DNA of 64,000 nucleotides from Stieleria sp. JC731 (GTDB lineage: Bacteria; Planctomycetota; Planctomycetia; Pirellulales; Pirellulaceae): positions 62,001-126,000 of the forward strand of contig NZ_JAJKFQ010000029.1 in assembly GCF_020966635.1 (NCBI RefSeq), given 5' to 3'. This document shows, piece after piece, positions 8,976 to 18,113 of the stretch (positions are counted from its first letter, which is position 1; each line of letters begins with the position of its first letter). Under the pieces are notes generated by a model. It saw nothing but the letters and a program-made list of their open reading frames with translations. It had not been told where the DNA came from and did no database searches. Both the position numbers and the translations under genes were made by a program.

Positions 8976-9917
8976 ATGAACGAGTCCGAATCTCAAATCC
9001 GCTCAGTCGAACCTGTGGCAAGCCACACAGGTAGCGGTCCCGCGATGGGTAATAGTCCGGCGCCGACCTCATCCGATGCAGTGTCGACCGATGCAGGCAA
9101 TCCACAATTGAGTCCTCTCGAAGGCGGACGTTGGCGACCGGTGTCACCGGACGAGCTGCTGCGACGCAATGTCGGCAACGATGACGACGACAGCGACCAA
9201 GAACCACAACAACAGAAGGTTCAACTTCAGCGTCGCCAAGAGCTTGAACACAAGCTGAAAGCCAACCCGACGGACCTGGAAGGCTTTTTGGAACTGGCGA
9301 GCATCTACCGCGAAGAACAGCGACCTCTAGAAGCGAAACGTTTGCTTCAACAGGCCAAGCAAATCTTCCCGGATGACGAGCAGGTCACGTGGCAACTGGA
9401 AGAGGCCGTCTTAGCACGTTCCCTGCAACAACTTCGCGAAGTCACCGACCTTGCCAAACGCGTCAATTCCGTCGACGCCGATCGCGAACTGGAACGTAGC
9501 CGAAGCGACTGGGCACACCGTCGAATGGATGTTTGCCGCGCTCGCTTGGAACGCGATCCCTCGCAAGTCAGCTATCGCTTGGTCCTGGCCGAGGCAATGT
9601 TTGACGGCGAACTGTTCGAAGAGGCTTTCGAGAACGCGGGGCGTTTGATCGAACTTGACGAATTCTCACCCGCAGCCCATTTCCTGCGTGCACGTTGCTT
9701 GTTGGCTCTTGGCAAAGAACTGCCAGCAATGAAAGAACTGCGTGCCGTGGCAATGCGTCGCGCGGTCGTTGCCCCGGCGGCTCTTCGGAGAACAAGCCTA
9801 AACCTTCTGATCGAATTGTCGGAAAAGCTGGCTCTACCGGATACCTGTCAACAATACCGCGATCAACTTCAAAGACTTGAGCAAACCATTGCCGCAGAAA
9901 GCAAGAAGGAAAACTGA
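8976..9917 (+). CDS. TPR-repeat protein coupled to a WXG100-like gene
   Basis: 313 residues without a signal peptide. The first ~85 residues are low-complexity and acidic (including DDDDSDQEPQQQ), suggesting a flexible tail. From ~residue 88 the protein is helical with tetratricopeptide-like repeats: LEGFLELASIYREEQRPLEAKRLL is one clear unit, and two more lie around 190-260. TPR proteins usually act as binding platforms. The stop codon overlaps the start of the next gene (ATGA at 9917), so the two are translationally coupled and probably interact. A chaperone or adaptor role for the WXG100-like partner is inference. Confidence 0.7.
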   Translation: MNESESQIRSVEPVASHTGSGPAMGNSPAPTSSDAVSTDAGNPQLSPLEGGRWRPVSPDELLRRNVGNDDDDSDQEPQQQKVQLQRRQELEHKLKANPTDLEGFLELASIYREEQRPLEAKRLLQQAKQIFPDDEQVTWQLEEAVLARSLQQLREVTDLAKRVNSVDADRELERSRSDWAHRRMDVCRARLERDPSQVSYRLVLAEAMFDGELFEEAFENAGRLIELDEFSPAAHFLRARCLLALGKELPAMKELRAVAMRRAVVAPAALRRTSLNLLIELSEKLALPDTCQQYRDQLQRLEQTIAAESKKEN

Positions 9918-10186
9918 TGAGCCAAGCTGTCGCCGATCCTGAACAACTTCGCCAATTCGCATCTCATCTTCACCGATTCGTTGAGGAGTTAAAAGAGCGT
10001 TCGACCGCTCTTGGCACCCAGATGAACCAATTGGAGCAAACCTGGCGTGACGAACAACAACGCAAATTTGCTGGCGAATTCAGCGAACAAATGCGACAAC
10101 TTTCACGGCTGGTCAAAACCACAGAAGAACACATCCCTTACCTGCTCCGCAAAGCGGAACAGATCGATGCATATCTGGGTCGATAA
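9917..10186 (+). CDS. WXG100/ESAT-6-like small helical protein
   Basis: 89 residues, almost entirely helical: helix one about 8-40, a turn at W43-R-D, and helix two about 45-85. The size, the two-helix hairpin and the central Trp (QTWRDEQQRKFAGEF) match the WXG100 superfamily. The Gly of the WXG motif is replaced, and the classic C-terminal YxxxD/E export signal is not obvious, although a Tyr-containing end (EQIDAYLGR) is present. Family members are typically dimeric and are secreted by type VII systems in Gram-positives. No EssC-like ATPase is in this window. It is coupled by a 1-nt overlap to the TPR gene and followed by a strong hairpin. Confidence 0.65.
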   Translation: MSQAVADPEQLRQFASHLHRFVEELKERSTALGTQMNQLEQTWRDEQQRKFAGEFSEQMRQLSRLVKTTEEHIPYLLRKAEQIDAYLGR

Positions 10187-10225
10187 TTGATGGGCGGTGC
10201 TTGGGCCGTCTGCTTGCGACCAAGT

Positions 10226-10253
10226 GATATCGCCCGCTTTCGCGGGCGATATC
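10226..10253. terminator. Bidirectional hairpin terminator
   Basis: A perfect 12-bp stem (10226-10237 with 10242-10253) with a TTTC loop sits between convergent genes: the WXG100-like gene on plus and the sulfatase on minus. Confidence 0.7.
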
Positions 10254-10264
10254 GATTCCGCAGG

Positions 10265-11851
10265 CTAATTCGTTAGCTTGCGTTTTCCGCTGCGGATGGG
10301 TTTCACCATCACGATCTCAACATCGTTGGCAAGCTTTTCTCCGGGCGTGGTTCTTCCCTGATCGATCGCTGCACGCATCATCGATTTCATCTTGGCAACT
10401 CGTTCGGGCTGCTCTTCGAACAGGTTGTTCGTCTCACCCGGGTCATTGGACAGGTCATAAAGCTGCATCGGTGGCAGTTCGCTCATATCGTCACGGCCAG
10501 GCTTTGGGCTGCTCCAGCCGCCAGACCCTGGGCATAGACATAGTTTCCAGTCCCCGTCGCGAATCGCGAAGTAACCGCCGATGGACTGTGAAACGATCGA
10601 TTCGCGAGGTGGCTGCTGTGCTTGACCGAGTAGCGTCGGCAGAAACGAAACGCTGTCTTCGGCCGCGGTGCCTGGAATCTCGGCTCCCGTGATTTCGGCT
10701 GCGGTTGCGAAGAAATCCAATTGCCCGACCAAGTGCTCCGTCCTCGTACCCGGTTTAACTTTGCCAGGCCAACGAACGATGAACGGGACGCGATGTCCGC
10801 CGTCAAAGATGTCAGCCTTGTGACCGCGAAAGATAAAGTTCTGGTCGTGCCCTGCCGCTTCCAGTTCTGGGATATTGGCTGCCGGTGAGCATCCGTTGTC
10901 CGTTGTGAAAACGATCAATGTTTCATCTTTAATGCCGTTTCGATCCAGGGCTTCGAGTACGGTTCCGACTGTCGCATCAACCTGCATGGTGAAATCACCA
11001 TAGTCATTGATCCCACTTTTCCCCAGCCATTCTTTCGAGGGCACGATCGGGGTATGGGGAGCATTTAGCGGCATGTACAAGAAGAACGGCTTCTCTTGTT
11101 TGGCGTTGGCGTCAATGAACTTCACCGCTTCCCGTGTGAAAGAAGGCAGCACGTCGACCGCTTCAAAGCTTGCACCGGCGGGGCCTTTGCGATGGAAAGC
11201 TTTCTCCACCGTCGCTTTCTCGGTGGGGATGCGATTGCGAACAAAGACATACGGGGGCATATCAAGTGAAGCACTGATGCCGAAGAATTCATCAAAGCCA
11301 ACGTCAACGGGGCCATTTTTGATTTCGGCTTCGTAGTCAACTTCCCAGCCTTTGTCATAGGCTTTAGAAAAATCGCCATTGTCGTTTGCATCACCGCCAT
11401 CACGTAGCGGCCAATTCCATCCGAGATGCCACTTGCCGACCGCGCTGGTCGTGTAACCCTGTTGTTTCAACATCCCCGCGATCGTCAAACGATCCTCTGC
11501 GATTAACGGTGGACTAAACCCACCCAAGACACCTTTTTGCAATCGCGTCCGCCAATGATATCGCCCGGTGAGGATGCTATACCGAGTTGGCGTACATACC
11601 GACGATGACGTATGAGCATCGCCAAAGATCATGCCTTCCGAAGCGATTCGATCGATGTTCGGAGTCGCAATCTTTGATTCTGGATTTAAGGCACCGACGT
11701 CCCCAAACCCTTGGTCATCAGCCAAGATGAAAATCATGTTCGGGCGATCGGGTGTCGCCGCAATGGCATTCGATCCGATATGCACCACGGAAATTAAAAG
11801 AGCAATGACCGGTGCAACGGAACAAAACCGGGCCTTCAAAAACTTGGACAT
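10265..11851 (-). CDS. Secreted type I (formylglycine) sulfatase
   Basis: 528 residues from the chosen ATG at 11849-11851, which begins directly before a signal peptide (FCSVAPVIALLISVVHIGSNAIAA); an upstream frame extension to 11920 would put 23 unlikely residues in front. The alkaline-phosphatase-fold sulfatase core starts with RPNMIFILADDQG, which carries the metal-binding Asp pair. The signature CTPTRYSILTGRY holds the cysteine (residue 86) that is converted to formylglycine. TTDNGCSP supplies the further Asp-Asn metal ligands. It hydrolyses sulfate esters, probably of algal polysaccharides, in the periplasm or outside the cell. The exact substrate class cannot be read from sequence alone. 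A formylglycine-generating enzyme must be encoded elsewhere. Confidence 0.92.
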   Translation of the reverse strand: MSKFLKARFCSVAPVIALLISVVHIGSNAIAATPDRPNMIFILADDQGFGDVGALNPESKIATPNIDRIASEGMIFGDAHTSSSVCTPTRYSILTGRYHWRTRLQKGVLGGFSPPLIAEDRLTIAGMLKQQGYTTSAVGKWHLGWNWPLRDGGDANDNGDFSKAYDKGWEVDYEAEIKNGPVDVGFDEFFGISASLDMPPYVFVRNRIPTEKATVEKAFHRKGPAGASFEAVDVLPSFTREAVKFIDANAKQEKPFFLYMPLNAPHTPIVPSKEWLGKSGINDYGDFTMQVDATVGTVLEALDRNGIKDETLIVFTTDNGCSPAANIPELEAAGHDQNFIFRGHKADIFDGGHRVPFIVRWPGKVKPGTRTEHLVGQLDFFATAAEITGAEIPGTAAEDSVSFLPTLLGQAQQPPRESIVSQSIGGYFAIRDGDWKLCLCPGSGGWSSPKPGRDDMSELPPMQLYDLSNDPGETNNLFEEQPERVAKMKSMMRAAIDQGRTTPGEKLANDVEIVMVKPIRSGKRKLTN

Positions 11852-12393
11852 AAGAACTGCTAAAACGGTGGGGTAGGGGAAAGGGCGGGACAATTCTTTA
11901 TGCAGGCAGCCATCAAACACAGCACGCTTTCGGTTGCGACTTCAGAAAAGGGAATCACGAGAACCGGAAGGGAGATTGCTAAGTTGCCACGGCGTCTTTC
12001 TCCTGAAAGTCCATCGAAATCGATCGACCGTGTCTTTGCGATAGCAACCTGCGAAAGTCGTGCTCTGATTGTAGCGTCAAGAGATTCAATTTGCTCTCGA
12101 CCGCGAAGAACATAAACCGAGTGAGCGAAGGCCGTTTTCTGTCGTTTCAAGGCTGCGCGCAAAATGTCTGACACTCGCTCGCGACAAACCGCTACACTGG
12201 ACCCGATCCAGTAACGCGGCCATTGCCGTCGAAGACACGCCATTTTGATTCTGTTTCATCGACAGACAGATCCAGAATGATGCGGCGTAATTCAGTGTCT
12301 TTGTCCACCACGTTATTGGCTCCCCGCCTTTCCGATCGTTTGTCAAACCAATTTGCCAGCGATCCATCCCACCTCATGCTCCCACCTTCGCCG
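11852..12393. other. Divergent intergenic region
   Basis: About 540 bp between the sulfatase start (minus) and the cytochrome/DUF1553 gene start (plus). An open frame continues upstream of 12394 on the plus strand to 12223, but the extra 57 residues are not signal-like and are probably untranslated. It presumably holds both promoters; no operator was recognised. Confidence 0.5.
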
Positions 12394-14514
12394 ATGAACA
12401 TGACCGGATGTTTAGCCGGACTGTGTTGGCTATTGGCTGCCTTCGTCGTCTGCAGCGCGGCGCATGCAGATTCACAAGATGCGGATTTCTTTGAAAGCCG
12501 CATTCGGCCGGTGCTGATCGAACATTGCTACGAATGTCACTCTGACCAGTCTGATATCGTTCAAGGCGGGCTGCGTTTGGATTTTTCCGATACGACTCGC
12601 CAAGGCGGTGACTCGGGAGTTGCCGTCGTCCCCGGCGATCCCGATGCGAGCTTGTTGCTTCGCGCGATGAAGTATGAAGAATCAGAAATGCCTCCCGCTG
12701 GAAAGCTGGATGATCGCATTCTGCATGATTTCGAGACTTGGATTCGCAATGGCGCAGCGGACCCCAGGAATGCTGCAACAACTGTTGATGCTCCAGAACA
12801 CTCAGACAGCTCAGCAATCGATTGGAACGAAGAACGTGATTTCTGGTCTTTCAAGCCACCCGTCGGCACTCCGAAATCGATCGACGAACTGATCAAACAG
12901 AAACTTGAACCTGCAGGATTGCGACGAAATCCGAAAGCCTCGCGGCGTGCCCTGATCCGCCGACTTTCGTTTGACCTTCGCGGCTTGCCGCCTTCGGACT
13001 CGGAGGTTCAGCAATTCGTCAGTAACAAGCATCCCGCAGCGATCGAGCGGATGATCGATAAGTACCTGGCAGACCCTTCGTTCGGAGAACACTGGGCGCG
13101 ACTTTGGTTGGATGTCGCTCGATACGCAGAAGATCAGGCGCATAAAGTTGGTGACAACGATTCACTGACATACCCCAATGCGTATCTGTATCGCAACTGG
13201 GTGATCGATGCGTTTGCCCAAGATATTCCTTACGACGAATTTATACGACTTCAACTGGCCGCCGATCACTACCAACCGGAGTCGAAAGAACAGCATCTGG
13301 CATTGGGATTCCTGGGACTTGGTCCGAAATACTATGCCCGCAACAGTCCTGAGGTGATGGCGGACGAATGGGAAGATCGTGTCGACACCGTCACACGCGG
13401 CTTGTTGGGATTGACGGTTGCTTGTGCCCGTTGCCATGACCACAAGTACGATCCGATTCCGACATCAGATTACTATGCGTTGGCAGGCGTGTTCGCGAGC
13501 ACCGAAATGTTCAATCGGCCAATCGACGATCAGGTCAAGACAAAGAACGGCCAAAGCGAGAAACCGCAGGACGGAGTTCACATCGTTCGAGATGGCAAGC
13601 CACAGGATCTTCATGTGATGATTCGTGGAGATGCGAAGCGAAAGGGTGACCTCGCACCGCGTCATTTCTTGACCGTTCTTAGCCCCGCTCAGCCAGAACC
13701 ACTCACCGATAACAGCGGTCGAGCCAATTTGGCTGAAGCGATCGTAGCCCCAGAAAACCCGCTAACGGCCAGAGTGATCGTCAACCGAATTTGGCGACAA
13801 CTGATGGGACGGGGGCTCGTCGAAACGCCTAGCAATTTCGGAAAACTGGGACAACGGCCCAGCCACCCCGAATTGCTCGATACGCTTGCCCATCGGCTGG
13901 TTCAAAATCAATGGTCGCTGAAACGATTGATACGTGAAATCGTCGTGTCAGAAACGTATCAGCAAAGCAGCCAATCAAATGACGACGCGATGCGATTGGA
14001 TGCAGACAATCGTTTGTATTGGCGAATGAGCCCAAAAAGGCTTCGCATTGAGGCCTATCGCGATGCCGTGCTCTACGTCAGTGGCACACTGGATCAGACC
14101 GTTGGCGGCCGATCGATTGATCCGGAATCCGCGGACGAAAGTCGCAAGACGGTGTATAGCGAAATCAGCCGAATGGATTTGAATTCATTGTTGGCTCGGT
14201 TTGGATTTCCCGACCCCAATGCACACTGTGCGAAGCGGGCGGAAGTCACAACGCCTCTGCAAAAACTCTTCTTGCTCAATAGTCCCTTCATCGTGAAGCA
14301 AGCTGAGAAGCTTGCCGAACATGCCGCCTCATCAGACCATTCCACTGAAGATCAGATTGTTGCGCTCTATCGGCAACTGTTGTCGCGGCCACCAACAAGC
14401 GAGGAAATCGAACTGTCATCGGAGTTCCTTTGTGGAGACGCGGCGTCTAAAGCGGCCTGGGTCCAATTTGCCCAAATGCTGTTGATCAGCAACGAAATGC
14501 AATTCATCGAATAG
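12394..14514 (+). CDS. Planctomycete cytochrome c / DUF1549 / DUF1553 protein
   Basis: 706 residues from the ATG at 12394, chosen because it begins a signal peptide (GCLAGLCWLLAAFVVCSAAHA); an in-frame ATG at 12376 is possible. Domains in order are an N-terminal Planctomycete cytochrome c domain (PSCyt1) with one haem motif CYECH at ~residue 45, then DUF1549 (~130-340; GEHWARLWLDVARYAE is typical), then DUF1553 (~440-690; TARVIVNRIWRQLMGRGLVETPSNFG). CARCHDHKYDP within DUF1549 is the conserved CxxCH of that family and may bind a second haem. These proteins are exported and their biochemical role is not established. The gene is followed after 15 bp by the DUF1501 gene, the usual partner. The count of haem sites is uncertain. 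Confidence 0.88.
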   Translation: MNMTGCLAGLCWLLAAFVVCSAAHADSQDADFFESRIRPVLIEHCYECHSDQSDIVQGGLRLDFSDTTRQGGDSGVAVVPGDPDASLLLRAMKYEESEMPPAGKLDDRILHDFETWIRNGAADPRNAATTVDAPEHSDSSAIDWNEERDFWSFKPPVGTPKSIDELIKQKLEPAGLRRNPKASRRALIRRLSFDLRGLPPSDSEVQQFVSNKHPAAIERMIDKYLADPSFGEHWARLWLDVARYAEDQAHKVGDNDSLTYPNAYLYRNWVIDAFAQDIPYDEFIRLQLAADHYQPESKEQHLALGFLGLGPKYYARNSPEVMADEWEDRVDTVTRGLLGLTVACARCHDHKYDPIPTSDYYALAGVFASTEMFNRPIDDQVKTKNGQSEKPQDGVHIVRDGKPQDLHVMIRGDAKRKGDLAPRHFLTVLSPAQPEPLTDNSGRANLAEAIVAPENPLTARVIVNRIWRQLMGRGLVETPSNFGKLGQRPSHPELLDTLAHRLVQNQWSLKRLIREIVVSETYQQSSQSNDDAMRLDADNRLYWRMSPKRLRIEAYRDAVLYVSGTLDQTVGGRSIDPESADESRKTVYSEISRMDLNSLLARFGFPDPNAHCAKRAEVTTPLQKLFLLNSPFIVKQAEKLAEHAASSDHSTEDQIVALYRQLLSRPPTSEEIELSSEFLCGDAASKAAWVQFAQMLLISNEMQFIE

Positions 14515-14529
14515 GGGATCAAGATCGCT

Positions 14530-15960
14530 ATGAGTGACTTATCAATCGTTTCTCGCCGACAATGGCTGCGTCGATCAGGTGCCGGCTTTGGGACTGTCGG
14601 AATGCTTGGTGCGATGCAAGCGAGCGGCTTGCTTGGATCCACCAGTGCAGCGAACGAAACGATGCCCCAAGGCTTTGAAGGATTACATTTTCCGGCAAAA
14701 GCCAAACGCGTCATCTTTCTATTTATGAATGGCGCACCTTCACATGTCGACACATTCGATCCCAAACCCGAATTGAAACGACGCGAAGGCGAGGCTCCGC
14801 CGGACAGCATCTCCGGAAAAAAACGAGCGGGAGGCATGATGCCTTCGCCGTTCAAGTTTGCCAAATACGGCGAAAGTGGTGTCGAGATGAGCGAACTGTT
14901 TCCATGCTTGGCCAAGCATGCAGACGACCTATGCGTTATCAGGTCGATGCATACAGACGTTCCGAACCACGAACCGGGTTTGCTGTTGATGCAATCGGGG
15001 CATCAGCAACCCACGCGTCCCAGCCTGGGTTCTTGGCTTTCCTATGGCCTGGGCAATCAGAACGAAAACTTGCCAGCCTTTGTCGCGATCAGTCCGGGGC
15101 TGCCGGTCGTCGGACCTCAGTTGTGGTCCAACGCATTTTTGCCAGGTCAGCATCAAGGCATGGAAGTCGATACCAACAAGACATCAGTCGAAGAGCTGAT
15201 CGCGAACATTCGCAATCCGAATTTGGACCGGCAATCACAGCGAAGATCGTTGGATTTCCTTGAAAAGCTCAATACCATTCATCGTGAAAAGCACGCTGGT
15301 AATCCGTCTTTGGAAACGCATGTCCGAGCAATGGAATTGGCCTTTCAAATGCAGTCGGTCGCTTCGGAAGCGTTCGATCTAAACCATGAAACGGAAGCGA
15401 CTCGCAGTGCCTACGGTGATACTGCGTATGGACGCAGTTGCTTGCTGGGTCGACGTTTGCTTGAACGTGGCGTTCGTGTGGTCCAAGTGTTCTACGTTCA
15501 CAAAGGAAATAAGCAGCCTTGGGACACCCACAGCAACAACAACACTGGTCATGAAAAGCTGTGTGCCGACAGCGACCGAGCGTCCGCCGCACTGCTTTCG
15601 GATTTAAAGCAACGGGGCATGCTGGAAGACACGCTGGTCATTTGGGGCGGTGAATTTGGGCGCACGCCGTATTCACAAGTCGACCAAGCCAAAGACATCA
15701 AGAAAGCTGGTCGCGACCACCACCACACAGGATTTTCGATGTGGTTGGCCGGAGGTGGCGTTCGTGGCGGGACCATGTACGGCGCGACAGACGACCTAGG
15801 AATGCACGCGATCGAAAACCGCGTGCACGTTCATGATCTGCATGCGACGGTGCTTCATCTGATGGGAATCGACCATACCCGACTTACGTATCGGTACTCC
15901 GGTCGAGATTACCGACTGACCGATATCCACGGCCGTATCGTCAACGACTTGATCGCCTAG
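14530..15960 (+). CDS. Tat-exported DUF1501 protein
   Basis: 476 residues. The N-terminus carries a twin-arginine-like signal (SRRQWLRRSGAGFG, hydrophobic to ~residue 35). The body matches DUF1501, an alkaline-phosphatase/sulfatase-fold family: KRVIFLFMNGAPSHVDTFDPKP near the start, IWGGEFGRTPYSQ and GRDHHHTGFSMWLAGGGVRGG near the end, with the His/Asp residues expected to bind metal. Activity is not established for the family. It lies 15 bp downstream of the cytochrome/DUF1553 gene, so they form one operon, and co-export and shared substrate are inferred. Its 3' end is 12 bp from the convergent stress-protein gene. Confidence 0.9.
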   Translation: MSDLSIVSRRQWLRRSGAGFGTVGMLGAMQASGLLGSTSAANETMPQGFEGLHFPAKAKRVIFLFMNGAPSHVDTFDPKPELKRREGEAPPDSISGKKRAGGMMPSPFKFAKYGESGVEMSELFPCLAKHADDLCVIRSMHTDVPNHEPGLLLMQSGHQQPTRPSLGSWLSYGLGNQNENLPAFVAISPGLPVVGPQLWSNAFLPGQHQGMEVDTNKTSVEELIANIRNPNLDRQSQRRSLDFLEKLNTIHREKHAGNPSLETHVRAMELAFQMQSVASEAFDLNHETEATRSAYGDTAYGRSCLLGRRLLERGVRVVQVFYVHKGNKQPWDTHSNNNTGHEKLCADSDRASAALLSDLKQRGMLEDTLVIWGGEFGRTPYSQVDQAKDIKKAGRDHHHTGFSMWLAGGGVRGGTMYGATDDLGMHAIENRVHVHDLHATVLHLMGIDHTRLTYRYSGRDYRLTDIHGRIVNDLIA

Positions 15961-15972
15961 CCGAAAAAACGA

Positions 15973-16962
15973 CTAGACCATCGGCAACACGTCAGCCTCA
16001 GACTCGTCCTCACCCTCAAGCGTCACCGGAGTATGGAACCCGGCCGGTTTGATCGCCAAGATCGAACAAGTCACGTTCGACAGCAGGTTTTCCGCAGTGT
16101 TGCCAATCAAGAATCCCGCGACACCGGTTCGGCAAACCGTTCCCATGACAATCAAATCAGCTTCGACCTGCTCGGCTACGGCGAACATTTCGCTCGAAGC
16201 GTTTCCACGCCGTACATGGGTCTGAACGTCGATCCCCTCGGTATCCACATGTTCGATCAGCTGTTGCAGATTCTTTTGCACCAACTGTTCCTGCTTCTCG
16301 ATCGCCTGATCGATCTCCGCATCCCCGGCACGCCGACGAAGCGATTGCTCCATCCACATCTGCCAAGCACTGGCGACGTGCAGGGTCGCGTTGTCCATTC
16401 TTGCGATCGTCGACGCAAGTTGCATGAGTTGTTGATTCAGGTCACGATGCGTCTCATCTGTCGCATCGATATCGACGGCAGTCAAAACTTGATCAAATTC
16501 ACCGTGAACCTGAGGCTTCAACAGCCAAACCGGACAGGGACACAGTCGCAGCAGTGAACGAGAGATACTGCCGAAAAGCTTTCCGCTGACCGAGGTTCCG
16601 TCAGCGGTTTTGATCACCAAATCATGTTTTCCACGCAGGACCTGCCGTGTGATCTTTTGGGCGGGATCACCGAACTGAACCAAGACGCTGACTTGGCTTT
16701 GCGAGGCACTGTCGTCTGATGAGTTTGCGAATTGCGAAGCTAGATCACGCAGTTTCTGTTCATGGTCCTGGCGCAACAGACGCTCAACTTCTGCCGGATC
16801 AATGGCCGAAGACAACAGTCCCACGGCTGGCGGAACCGGCTTGAGAACTTCCATCAATGTGACATTTGCGCCGTTACTTTTTGCGATTTCGAATGCGCGA
16901 ATCAATGCCGCCTGCGGATCAGTGGCGCCCACATAAACGAGAATATTGCTGAAGCAGTTCAT
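15973..16962 (-). CDS. Tandem universal stress protein (two UspA domains)
   Basis: 329 residues from the ATG at 16960-16962; an open extension upstream to 17121 is rejected because the UspA fold begins at MNCFSNILVYVGATDPQ. The first UspA domain spans ~1-150 and the second ~155-315. The nucleotide-binding loop of each is visible as G-x8-9-G-(S/N): DGTSVSGKLFGSISRSLL in domain one and GTVCRTGVAGFLIGNTAENLL in domain two. That suggests ATP binding, although the second loop has N-T instead of S. It is cytoplasmic, with no signal peptide. It is probably monocistronic and stress-induced, since it sits alone between convergent and divergent neighbours. Confidence 0.88.
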   Translation of the reverse strand: MNCFSNILVYVGATDPQAALIRAFEIAKSNGANVTLMEVLKPVPPAVGLLSSAIDPAEVERLLRQDHEQKLRDLASQFANSSDDSASQSQVSVLVQFGDPAQKITRQVLRGKHDLVIKTADGTSVSGKLFGSISRSLLRLCPCPVWLLKPQVHGEFDQVLTAVDIDATDETHRDLNQQLMQLASTIARMDNATLHVASAWQMWMEQSLRRRAGDAEIDQAIEKQEQLVQKNLQQLIEHVDTEGIDVQTHVRRGNASSEMFAVAEQVEADLIVMGTVCRTGVAGFLIGNTAENLLSNVTCSILAIKPAGFHTPVTLEGEDESEADVLPMV

Positions 16963-17550
16963 GGATGATTGACGGGAACAAAGGGGAAAGGGAAGCCAAG
17001 TTCGTTTCGCTGTCAGGAACGGATTAACGCCCGAATTGTCGAGACGATCAAGCCAATGAAATACGCAGGCTCGCACCATACGGGCCACGCAAAACGACTC
17101 GTGCAGATCGAGTTTCCTCAATCAACGTCATTGTGTGCAATTTGAGCGCCAAATGGTTGATTGACATACCAAGGTCCGCTTCAAATTGTCGCGAAACGGT
17201 CCATTCATCAAACCCTGCTCGCCTGATAAAACTGGGTTCGGATCAGCAGGTCGAACACTTCTTGACCGGCTATTACAAACGTCTTGACCAAGTCCTGATC
17301 CGTTACCCGTGTGCGATATGGCTCGATTGAGGGAAATAGGTGGGCGGAACCGTTCCTGACAAATCAGCCGATACATATTAAAACACAGGCGATGGACCAG
17401 TGAAGCAATCGCTTGCTGACAAACAATGGACCGTGATTATTGCTGACAGCTGGGATTATTGTTGCCAGCTGGGTCAATCCGACCAACAATCGATCGCACC
17501 TAGTTCTGGTCCAAGCAATCCGTCTACTTGAATTGTAGTGAAGCATCACG
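16963..17550. other. Intergenic region upstream of stress protein and haemoglobin
   Basis: About 590 bp without a supported gene. It separates the divergent stress-protein and truncated haemoglobin genes and carries a tandem 19-bp repeat at 17435-17472 close to the haemoglobin start. Confidence 0.5.
17435..17472 (+). promoter_or_regulatory. Tandem 19-bp direct repeat, candidate operator
   Basis: Two abutting 19-bp copies (17435-17453 and 17454-17472) of GATTATTGYTGMCAGCTGG differ at two positions. Each contains the palindrome CAGCTG or its one-base variant. The pair ends 78 bp before the haemoglobin start codon, where a regulator of a globin gene could bind. This is seen in sequence; the function is inferred. 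Confidence 0.45.
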
Positions 17551-17934
17551 ATGAGCGATTCGACGCAAGCGTTATTTGACCGCCTCGGCGGGACATCCGC
17601 AGTCGCAGAAATAGTCCAGCAGATGTACGCCCGGGTCTTGGCCGACCCAGAACTTGCACCATTCTTTGCAGGTGTTTCGATGGATCGGCTTCGAACGATG
17701 CAATATCACTTTCTTGCCTCGGCGTTTGACGGGCCGGTTGAATATAGCGGCGCAGAATTGACTAAAATCCACGCCGGTCGCGGAATCAAGGCAAACCACT
17801 TTGCCAAATTTTGCGGCCACTTTGCGGATGTGCTCGAGGACCGAGGTGTTGCCTCCAAAGACATCAATGATGCCCTAGGGCGTTTGTCGATGTTTCGAGA
17901 CAAGATTACCGGTGACGCCAATATTGATGGCTGA
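17551..17934 (+). CDS. Truncated haemoglobin, group I (HbN-like)
   Basis: 127 residues, the usual size for a 2-on-2 globin. Recognisable elements are the N-terminal LFDRLGG, the B helix QQMYARVLADPELAPFF with Tyr26 at the B10 position that stabilises bound oxygen in HbN, and the proximal histidine His74 in KIHAGRGI. HFAKFCGHFADVLEDRGV follows. The GRGI after the proximal His and the SGAEL segment are typical of group I. These proteins bind O2 or NO and in several bacteria dioxygenate NO. It is cytoplasmic and stands alone with ~180 bp to the next gene. The upstream 19-bp repeats suggest specific regulation. Confidence 0.92.
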   Translation: MSDSTQALFDRLGGTSAVAEIVQQMYARVLADPELAPFFAGVSMDRLRTMQYHFLASAFDGPVEYSGAELTKIHAGRGIKANHFAKFCGHFADVLEDRGVASKDINDALGRLSMFRDKITGDANIDG

Positions 17935-18113
17935 TTTTCGCCAACGAATTCAGTTGCTCAGACGCTCCGTTCACGCGTTCGTACGAAACCCGCTTTCCAA
18001 ATAGAGAGCGTTTCGCGAATACTGCGTCAACGTTCGTCTGAGGGTTTGAAAAGATCGAGTTGCTACCCGCCAAGCTTCCCCGTTTGGCCCTCCTCCCTTA
18101 GCAATCGATCAAC

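Noticed and set aside
12223-12393. 57-residue N-terminal extension of the cytochrome/DUF1553 protein
   Set aside because: The extension is not hydrophobic or conserved-looking, and the signal peptide starts at the ATG at 12394.
16963-17121. 53-residue N-terminal extension of the stress protein
   Set aside because: The UspA fold starts at the ATG at 16960-16962 and the upstream residues look like chance coding.
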